A stretch of DNA of 64,000 nucleotides, taken from positions 248,001 to 312,000 of the forward strand of contig NRSV01000010.1 of assembly GCA_002286855.1 (NCBI GenBank). The letters run 5' to 3'. The first letter of the stretch is position 1. Each line of letters opens with the position of its first letter. The translations under genes were made by a program, and so were the position numbers. The DNA comes from Bipolaris cookei. Its lineage: Eukaryota > Ascomycota > Dothideomycetes > Pleosporales > Pleosporaceae. The notes below the pieces were generated by a model. It made no database searches and was not told the origin of the DNA. It saw only the letters and a program-made list of their open reading frames with translations. Of this stretch, positions 56,184 to 64,000 are shown one piece after another.

Positions 56184-57227
56184 CTACTTCAAAGGGTTAT
56201 GTTGACAATATGTAGAATGCTCCACCCTGGAGGAATGCGGACACTGATCGTGAAAAAAAGTAAGATACCAACGTACCTTGTTCCACTCAAGCTCATTGAC
56301 TATTAACTGATCATCTGGTCCGCCATCATAATCCTCAGTCTCAGTGGTCAGGCATGACTTTCGCGGATATGTCTTCCCTGGATCGTATTCATTTGCGACG
56401 TCCCCTTTTCTCAGAACCAATGACTCTTCCAACTTTTTACGCAGCCACAAGCCCTTCCGGCTACCATTTACTATTTTTTCATCACACCATTTGTGCAACG
56501 CTTCAGAGTAATGGGAATCAGTACTACGATTCCACATATTCGCTGCCTCCAACGTATCGTACACGATGGAGCGATCGCAACCAGCTTCCATTACAGCAAA
56601 ATGCACTGTTTCCAAGTTGGGTGGTTTGCCTAGTCGCCGATTGTTATTAAACAGCTCTACTGCCTCCAAATTCCGTTCCTTCATCGCCTGAAGCCTGCCT
56701 TGGACGGCTAATTGAGCCATCTCGGGGTTACACCAATCAACGCTCATACTTGTAGTCCACAACAAAAATCGCAGAAACTCGATCTTATCCGGAGACCAGG
56801 GGCCTCGCAGCAATTTTCTTGGTAGCCGGCCTTTGACAAAAGCAAGACGTGGCAAATGGCTTCGTGAAAAGACCATAGTCGTCGCGTCATGGAAGTTTGG
56901 AGGCCACTGTGCATCGAAGCAGCCCTCCTCTGGCTTACGGTCACACAAGCAACCTCGAGGTCCGAAGCGCCGCAGACACCATGACTTGAAGAAGTCCCAT
57001 GTCATCCACTTGGAAGCAAAGATGTAGGTCTGCGCCGCGGACTGCTTGCCATGCTCACCATGCACCTCAGTCAGATAGTAGTCGCAAGTGCAGTTATAGA
57101 TGTATTCGGACGAGAGTCGCGTCGCGATATATGGCGATGTTTGCAGCAACGTAAGGCTGTAATCTGCTTCAATGAATATGTGCTGTAGGAGCTCGACGGG
57201 TAGCTGCTCAATTGGGGAACGGCCCAT
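56184..57227 (-). CDS. F-box-like protein
   Basis: The 347-residue frame starts MGRSPIEQLPVELLQHIFIEADYSLTLL, which has the F-box N-terminal pattern (LPVELLQHIF) that binds Skp1. F-box proteins bring targets to SCF ubiquitin ligases. The remainder is a fungal type with many Trp and Cys (RFGPRGCLCDRKPEEGC, FLLWTTSMSVDW) and no known repeat. The 3' end is uncertain. A possible intron (GTACGT near 56275 to CCTCCAG near 56225) would replace the last 25 residues with a short tail. The target is unknown. Confidence 0.72.
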   Translation of the reverse strand: MGRSPIEQLPVELLQHIFIEADYSLTLLQTSPYIATRLSSEYIYNCTCDYYLTEVHGEHGKQSAAQTYIFASKWMTWDFFKSWCLRRFGPRGCLCDRKPEEGCFDAQWPPNFHDATTMVFSRSHLPRLAFVKGRLPRKLLRGPWSPDKIEFLRFLLWTTSMSVDWCNPEMAQLAVQGRLQAMKERNLEAVELFNNNRRLGKPPNLETVHFAVMEAGCDRSIVYDTLEAANMWNRSTDSHYSEALHKWCDEKIVNGSRKGLWLRKKLEESLVLRKGDVANEYDPGKTYPRKSCLTTETEDYDGGPDDQLIVNELEWNKVRWYLTFFHDQCPHSSRVEHSTYCQHNPLK

Positions 57228-58401
57228 GGCGGCTTGAAAGATAGAAGAAATGGATTAGGTGCTGCCAATCAAGGTATGAATAAACAAACACCCTGTATCC
57301 CAGAGGATGGCAAAGAGGATGAAAGAGAAGCCGAGCAAGTGTTGACAAGGTGGCGGTGCGTTGGGCCACCTAGGCAGATACGCGTATCCCGCATTACCCC
57401 ACACGGAGATAGCTCGCATCCGTGGGGTTTATTAACCCGAACCTCGGTCCTAGGATAGCTCCCACGCGCTGCAACACTCGGACATCAACACGAACAAACC
57501 AGTGTCGGATGATGTATCGCTTTCCTTTCTCTGGCTTGTTTCAGGTACCGAACCTATACCAGTGAGGCGGATCCGTACGGGCTTCTATGCCCAATAGCCA
57601 ACCCCGCACCTCAAGCATACACCACTTCCAATTTTCAGACTACACAGCTTAGAGTGGCACCCATTCGGACTCAGCTCTATGCTATAAAGATCAAAGATGA
57701 TTATGCCACTACGGGCGTTCTAGAACATACTGACCAATAGAGGCCTCCGTGCCTAAGAGCACCTGCTTTGAGTACCGGAGCGATTAGATGTGTGGTCAGA
57801 ATGGTGTATCGTGACAAGAATTCGAGACATGCCTAGTGTCTACTTGGCATAATTCATCTGCTTGCCTTTGATAAAGTGAAAAGCTACTATCAAAAACTGA
57901 TGCATATTCAACGTGGTCGATCGGACGCATCACTCACTATCTAGGGAGTGGCATTTGCACATGCTTGTTTGTGCCTAGCAAATTCGTAGCATATTACACC
58001 GACTCTGGTGGACCGCCGCGAAGCAATTATTTTTCTAAATGAGATACCAAATCGATGCAAGTTAGTCTCGAGGCAAAAACCGCGAATACAAGTGGAACCC
58101 GGTTTTGTACGATTCAAAAGGTCTTTTTAGATCTTATTATAACTGTGTGCGTAATTCTTCTACGAGCATGATAGTATTATGTGATGGGACGTGGTGAGGA
58201 TCCAGGATGCAAAGCCGGATGCGTTGGCACGGGGTATCTCTCGGCCCTATCTACAGTATGCGAAGCATGTCATCTACTAGTAGTAGCGCGCAGCCGCATG
58301 ATCTGCATCCGATTCCTCCCGCACTTTTAACTGAGCTTCGTCAATATTTGTACCGTGTACAATAATAGAACAATCTCGTTCCTGATTTAATATACATCAC
58401 A
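57228..58401. other. Intergenic region between F-box-like and SDR genes
   Basis: About 1.2 kb holding two divergent promoters. No gene or repeat was recognised in it. Confidence 0.4.
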
Positions 58402-59532
58402 ATGGCGGATATCGATGCGGGCAACCTCTTCAATGTGAAAGGCTTGGTAGCCGTAGTCACTGGCGGAGGGACAGGTAATGCTGCTGAACCGTTGAGTCAT
58501 TTGCTGGACTGACCAATCCAAAGGTATCGGCTTGATGATTGCTCAAGCCTTAGAAGCTAACGGTGCAATCGTGTATATTCTCGGACGACGAGAGGAAGTT
58601 TTGAAAGAGGCTGCGGCTACAGCGGTAAGTTTTGTTGTTTCACAATTGGACGGTGCTTCTTACTGCACTGTCGTGTTTGCTTACTTCCGTCTCTGAACCT
58701 CCTCGGCGATCCAACTTCGCTGGCAATCATTATCAAACTCACTAATCGATATGTGCAGAAACATGGCAACATCCATTATTTCAAAGCAGATGTAACTTCA
58801 AAGCCAGATCTTGCTGCAGCGGCCGACCATATCGCTGCAAAAACCGGTTACGTCAACGTCGTAGTCGCAAACTCTGGGATCATTGGTCCAACACTTCGTT
58901 ATTTGAAAGACGATGCAACGCTGAAGGAAACGCAAGACTATCTGTGGAACTGGGACTCAGACGAGTTCAACCAGGCATATAACGTCAATGTCAACGGAGC
59001 CTTCTTCACTGCTATCGCTTTCCTTGAATTGCTAGACAAGGGCAACAAGGCTGGCAATATCGAGCAAGATAGCCAGTTCATCTGTGTCAGTAGTGCTGGG
59101 GCATTCAGTCGCGTTCTAATGTCGGGCTTCGCATATGCGGGCTCAAAAGCAGCAGTTATACACATCACGAAACAGCTCGCCACTAGGCTAGTGCCATTCG
59201 GCATCCGTTGTAACGTCCTTGCACCTGGACGTAAGTTGCAAATTTCTCGCTTTATTTCATCAGGAAGATTCCGGATGTGCCAGTGTCACGAGAGCTGATG
59301 AGCTGTCTTTGCAATATACTAACAACTTGCAGTGTACCCAAGCGAGATTACTGCCGACATGAATTTCAAAGAGTCTTATCCGAGAGAATTTCTTCCACAG
59401 CAAAGAGTTGGAGACCGCAAGGATATGGCGGGAGCTTTGTTGTTCCTGACGAGTAGAGCGGGTGCCTATATCAACGGAAATGTTTTGCTCACAGATGGCG
59501 GCCGACTGAGTGTCCTACCAGCCACGTACTGA
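58402..59532 (+). CDS. Short-chain dehydrogenase/reductase
   Basis: Four exons fit: 58402-58474, 58524-58624, 58759-59230 and 59333-59532, giving 281 residues. The dinucleotide fold TGGGTGIG spans intron 1. NSG, the catalytic Ser in SSAGAFS and the Y-x3-K pair in YAGSKAAV follow, then the C-terminal sealing motif GNVLLTDGG. The enzyme is a classical SDR that moves hydride between NAD(P) and an alcohol or ketone. All four junctions have GT-AG ends and are in phase. Next to it on the same strand lies a secreted hydrolase, and the pair may act in one small pathway. Confidence 0.9.
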
Positions 59533-59896
59533 TCCAATCTAGAGCTGGATGGAAGAACTTCAGTGGCTCAACCCAATAGAAGGGCTTGATGAAATGAAAT
59601 TCGCTCGATGATGTCTCTCTAGCGTATATGTGATACAGAAAATAGAATTCTGGCTGAGGAACGACATGCTTGACACGTATACTTAGATTTCGTTAAACAT
59701 TGCAATGAATCACTCTAGATACAATGGGATCTTTTGTTGGCAAAATCCAAGTCCGTGGAATCACGAACACATGTCAGTATGGCATGATGAGCGGGTCGGC
59801 TAAATATGAGTGAGATGCTTTTAGCGCCCCCGTTCGAGTGACGATTGCATATGTACACCACGGCAGTCGGCCCTTCCCCGCCTTCTAGGTCGTACC
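59533..59896. other. Intergenic region between SDR and hydrolase genes
   Basis: About 360 bp, holding the SDR 3' region and hydrolase promoter. No gene is seen. Confidence 0.4.
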
Positions 59897-61107
59897 ATGC
59901 AAGTCTTCACCGGCAAGCAAGAGTATCTGATCAAAAGACAAGATAAGAGGATTTCACCTGAGCACCGCAGTGCTGGTGCTTTGCGGGCACTTTCTAACCG
60001 CTGCACGGGGTTACGTTGAGAAGGTAGCATCGCGTCGCGAGTACTTCTATGTAGGCGGCGAGTATGCAAATCTCACGGTAAGTAAGTAAACCCAACCAAC
60101 ACCACACCCCTCTAACAAAAATGTAGCTTGGAAACGAAACAGCACAGTATATGATCAACCAGATCTACGTCGAGAAACTCACACCAAGCGTCCAAACTCA
60201 GGATACCCCCATCGTCTTCATCGCCGGAAACGGGCAAACAGGAACAAACTTCCTTGAAACACCCGATGGCCGTCCAGGCTGGGCCTCCTTCTTCCTCTCT
60301 CACGGGTACACAGTCTATCTGACCGACCAGCCCTCGCGCGGCCGCTCCCCCTGGTTCCCCGGTCTCGGTTCTATGGAAATCGCTAGCACATCCCGCGTAG
60401 AGCAACTCTTCACAGCCATCTCCTCGCACACGCGCTGGCCACAATCCAAACTCCACACGCAATGGCCCGGCACCGGCAAACCGGGCGACCCCATCTTCGA
60501 CGCCTTCTACGCCACACAAGTCCAGCGCCAAACCAACGTGCTCATTCTCGAATCGCAAAACGCAAAAGCGTATACCGCGCTGCTGGATAAAATCGGTGTT
60601 GTGCACCTTGTTACGCACAGCCAGGCTGGCCCATACGGTTGGCGCGTCGGCGATGCACGACCGCATTTGACGAAAAGTATAATCGCGCTTGAACCTTCTG
60701 GTCCGCCTTTCATCAATAGAGTCGCTGCATCTGGGCCTGCGCGTCCCTGGGGTATTACCGATTTGGAAGTTGTATATGATCCCCCCGCCGGCCCGAACGC
60801 TTCGTTCATTGAGAAAGTGGTTGTGCGGGCTAAAGATGCGGAGCACGTTGATTGTATTATGCAGGCTGAGCCGGCGAAGAGGCTGGTTAATCTTGCGCAG
60901 ATTCCCGTGTTGGTAGTTACGGCGGAGGCGAGTTATCATGTGCCGTATGATTATTGTACCGTGGAGTATTTAAGGCAGGCGGGGGTGCAGGTGCAGCATT
61001 TGGAGTTGCCGGAGGTGGGGATTCGGGGGAATGGGCATATGTTTTTTATGGAGAAGAACAGTGAGGAGATTGCGGAAAGGGTTTTGGAGTGGTTGGTTGA
61101 GCATTGA
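59897..61107 (+). CDS. Secreted alpha/beta-hydrolase fold protein
   Basis: The main exon (60127-61107) follows a 49-bp intron with branch TCTAAC and joins the upstream exon at 60077. The protein has SRREYFYVGGEYA, the oxyanion motif VFIAGNGQTG, DQPSRGRSPW, the nucleophile elbow VTHSQAGPYGW and the late His in GNGHMFFMEKN. This is a serine-hydrolase triad with GxSxG replaced by HSQAG. The frame upstream of 59931 has a TGA and no Met. The neatest start is a two-codon exon ATGCAA (59897-59902) with a 40-bp intron, giving MQIRGFHLSTAVLVLCGHFL, a plausible signal peptide for a 373-residue product. The donor there (GTCTTC) is weak, so the 5' end is uncertain. Confidence 0.75.
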
Positions 61108-61466
61108 GTGGGGTTTGTGGCGTAGCTGTAGGAGTGAAATTGCAGTGATCTGAGGATTTCTTGATTGTCAGAATCTCTGTGTAAAGGTTTGATACTCGCG
61201 TCACATAATGCGGACAATAGAGTTTGTCTATTGAGCGTTTTATGTGTTCACGGAATGGCCAGGTGAATCTTTCTCTCACTCAAGCATTCACTACGAACTT
61301 GATCATGAATGAAAAACTCCCTGACTGTGAGCCCACAACACTATTTACCTTGCAAACGCACTCTTAGTGCATATATCTTTCCTTCTTCTCTCACCACTGC
61401 ACACAAACCTACCAATAACCCCCTCCCCAATACACTTTCTATCCAAATCCTAACCCAGCCACCCTG
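61108..61466. other. Intergenic region after the hydrolase gene
   Basis: About 360 bp of 3' region and leader sequence. Nothing else is seen. Confidence 0.35.
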
Positions 61467-61655
61467 ATGTGCAAAGTCTACCAGGTCGAATACAAATGCG
61501 GCTACGTTGGCCTCAAGTACAAGTGGACATGCGAGCCACACTGTGTCGGCTCTGGTATGATTAAATGGCCGGGAATCAAGGAGAAGAAGGATCAGAAGTG
61601 CGATTTCCACGGTAGACCGTATGATTCAGAGAATGAGCATGAATATTCAAAGTAA
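61467..61655 (+). CDS. Small Cys-rich protein, 62 codons, possible gene
   Basis: The frame starts MCKVYQVEYKCGYVGLKYKW and has five cysteines in a short basic chain with many Tyr and Lys. It has no signal peptide, so it is not a secreted effector in the usual sense. Small cytosolic proteins beginning MCK/MCY with a CG motif are common in fungal genomes, and the ATG lies after a TC-rich leader (61440-61466). Chance cannot be excluded at this length. Confidence 0.4.
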   Translation: MCKVYQVEYKCGYVGLKYKWTCEPHCVGSGMIKWPGIKEKKDQKCDFHGRPYDSENEHEYSK

Positions 61656-62920
61656 AGATAAAAAGGTAGAGGCGAGAAAAGAATGAAGGGAAGAGAATGA
61701 GGATATATGAGAGAAATGGTAGATGGGATATAGCAAAGGTGTATGTATGGTATGTCAATATTTCATGTCGGTGGCAGGTATGAAGAATATACATATTGAA
61801 TCTTCTGGGGGGATGGTTGGAAATAACTTATTCTGAATTGCATATCTATTGTTGATGTCATGTGATATACCAGAAGACTCTCTTTCACATATTATAAAAA
61901 AAAACTTACTTCACTCGCATGTTTCGCTTCAAGATCCCCTGAATCTGCTTACATACTCATACGTGTACGTTCTATGGATTCGGAGTCCAAATTCGGTTGC
62001 AAATCCTCGGATGCGCGGAAAACTAGTAAGCTAAGTTCGTAATGTGCAGTTCTGACCTATCGAATACCTGCTGTCTCTTGGGACGATATTGGAATCTATA
62101 GTTGAGCGGAAAAATCGTAAGATCTTAGTGTTATCAAGTACGCGTGGATTGGGCTTATTGCAGTAATAGGTATAAGTTTTATATGTGCAGACGCCAGAAA
62201 TGATTATCAGACTCTTCTTAGTATGGCTCTATCGCTGAGTTGATAATATCAGAGAGAAGTGCCGGGCTGTTCTTAAGCAATGCCGACGGTTGCTACACTG
62301 CATATAGTATAGTTCTTGCTTGTAATCCCAGCCTGTGTCGCTCTCTTACTCGTGCCCCATATATATACATATTTGTGGCCTACCACAATAGCAGTAGGCC
62401 AGCCATAATAAACCTAGAAGATAATGATATGGGCCGGAAAGCAGCTCCGGAATGGCCTAAAATGTATAGTCTGGGCTCTTGATCATGAGAGTGAAGTAGA
62501 GCAGAGATCATGGGTGTATTTTTTCGTCGCAGTTAACGAAAGTAAGACCAATCAGGGCATTTTCACTTGGCGGGACGGGTGAGAGACGCCTAGAGTTAAT
62601 AAATCAGTGTGCCAAAGTAAAGTGCAGCAGAGCCCTACACAATCATCCAAACAATTGCCTTCTCACTCACCACCTGATCAAATAGCAAAGAATCACTCCT
62701 TGAGCAAGCAAGCGATTGGTACTTCAAACTTTTCATAGTCGCCTTGGTTTTCTACTTTGTGAGAACTCCAAGATGGTGATGCCCAATGGAGCTATTCCGA
62801 CGCCTCCTGGTAAATAATGATAACCCAGATCTCATACTGAAAGAAGAGTAGTGGAGCAGGCCAATATCTAGACAAAGTAAGTTGCTCAGGGCTGACGGTG
62901 TATAGAGGGAAACGAGTACT
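61656..62920. other. AT-rich intergenic region before the SET pseudogene
   Basis: About 1.2 kb with short AT-rich frames and no recognisable gene. A start for the SET gene may be the ATG at 62773 (MVMPNGAIPTPPGK), but it ends in a stop after 14 codons. Confidence 0.35.
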
Positions 62921-64000
62921 AAGAGGTTCGAAAGATTCCTGAAAAAGGTTATGGATGTTTCGCGCTCGCGCCGATCCCGCGGGGTACGCGTGTCTTGGAG
63001 GACGACCCACTTCTGGCTATACCATTCGGGGCATATCTAAAACCTGGCATTGAGGATGCCGCTACAAGATTGACGCCGGAACAGAAGAGGCTCTACTTTT
63101 CGCTCCATTCTGGCCATGACCAAAGTCCAAGACAATGGCCGTCCAAAATCCATGGTAGTGTAGAGCCCAGAGAATGACAACGCATTGAGGAGCAACACGC
63201 AGCACGAACTGGTAATGCAATGACATGAATGAGCATCTTTCAGACAAATTGCACGGAAATGGGTAAATGTGCAGCTGTATTCCCGCATGCAGCACGATTC
63301 AATCATTCTTGCAACGCCAATGCCTGCTTCTCCTGGAACGCATCCATCAACAAGGAGACAATCCATATAATGAACGATGTGGCTGCTGGTGAAGAGATTA
63401 CGTTTTCGTACTGCGACATGATCCATGACAAGCCGTCCCGGGCGTACGAGCTCAAGTACTATGGCTTCGTCTGCGACTGCCCAGCTTGTGCTGGAGACGA
63501 AAACGACGAGACAAGCTTCGCACACCAGAATGCCGTGAGGCGCTTCTTACTGCAGGAATCAGAGCATAAGACACGTATGTGGCGAGGCGCTATGCTTCTG
63601 GAAGGGATCCAGCAGTCCCAATTCGTCAACAAATTGCTTCAGCTAGCCGCACTACACGGACTCGAAAGAGACTATACCGCCAGACTGGCTGCTGTGTAAG
63701 TAGCGACATGAATCGTTCCCGCGACCTGGTGGTTTTTACACCGGTTTGACGAGAAGAACAGGAAGTGACGGCAGGAGCTCTATCAAGGTTTCGCGGGGTT
63801 CCTAGTTGATTCTAAATAGGTACCTGGATATTGCGCTCGTCTGTGAGCACCAAAACGACCTTGGAGTGGCTAAAGCGGCCGCTGTCAAAGCTGTTCAAGT
63901 GAAGAAGGACTGCTAAGGTGTGGATTTCCCCAACTACAAGCACTACGTAGAGGTGCTAGACCGTATCAAGACGAAGCTGGCTTTGCGAGAGACTGAGCAT
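62920..64000 (+). pseudogene. SET-domain protein gene with several nonsense codons, cut by the window edge
   Basis: The SET fold is clear: IPEKGYGCFALAPIPRGTRVLEDDPLL at the start, then SLHSGHDQ, then IFQTNC, then the diagnostic RFNHSCNANA, IHIMNDVAAGEEITFSYCDM and the post-SET cysteines CDCPAC. SET enzymes methylate lysines, often on histones or ribosomal proteins. One frame covers everything but has TGA at 63175-63177, TGA at 63226-63228, and, after an intron (63696-63819), TAA at 63914-63916. A further TAA precedes the first motif (about 62927), or this is an intron boundary. The two TGA codons could each come from CGA. The gene continues past 64000. Confidence 0.82.

Noticed and set aside
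1..64000. tRNA, rRNA, CRISPR or riboswitch features
   Set aside because: I looked for tRNA B-box-like GGTTCGA words and regular repeat-spacer arrays and found none with supporting structure. A covariance-model scan would be needed to exclude small RNAs.

Overview
The window is nuclear DNA of a filamentous ascomycete, most likely a dothideomycete of the Pleosporales type. The family-level placement is an inference. The supporting signs are introns of about 35-170 bp with GT-AG ends and CTAAC-like branch sites, fungus-specific families (Zn2Cys6 regulator, DUF4246, GH76, hybrid histidine kinase, MHR1/mL67), pogo/Fot-type transposons and a Tad-like LINE. No tRNA, rRNA, CRISPR or bacterial-style operon was seen.

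Layout. 1-3504: the 5' end of an unknown gene, head-to-head with the ribosome-biogenesis methyltransferase SPB1. 4169-7670: an Argonaute (QDE-2 type) gene broken by a stop and several frameshifts. 8802-9563: a hemerythrin-domain protein. 9981-14047: a five-exon hybrid histidine kinase, followed by 2.2 kb without genes. 16277-18285: a DUF1993 protein convergent with a secreted GH76 mannanase. 19629-23632: a Zn2Cys6 regulator divergent from an MFS exporter. 23688-24723: a class II aldolase-like protein.

24845-30733 is a transposon island. It holds a complete pogo element whose transposase is split by a solo LTR, a LINE 3' fragment, a hairpin, a second decayed pogo element and a second LINE 3' fragment. 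Next come a Cys-rich secreted protein (31174-32432), a decayed DUF4246 gene (32783-34975) and a GFA-domain protein (35550-36287).

36445-50222 is conserved housekeeping: mitoribosomal mL67/MHR1 head-to-head with VPS38/UVRAG, the ceramide synthase LAG1, a tiny predicted mitochondrial membrane protein, and mitochondrial DNA polymerase gamma (MIP1) head-to-head with a SIM-RING protein that may be a SUMO-targeted ubiquitin ligase.

50643-64000 is accessory: a lactate dehydrogenase pseudogene, a GST, a methyltransferase, an ABM-like protein, an F-box-like protein, an SDR, a secreted alpha/beta hydrolase, a 62-codon Cys-rich ORF and a SET-domain pseudogene running off the right edge.

The most notable theme is gene decay. 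Four protein genes (Argonaute, DUF4246, LDH, SET) carry multiple disabling lesions, while the housekeeping genes between them are clean. One of the dead genes is an RNA-silencing Argonaute that would normally restrain the kind of elements found in the island.
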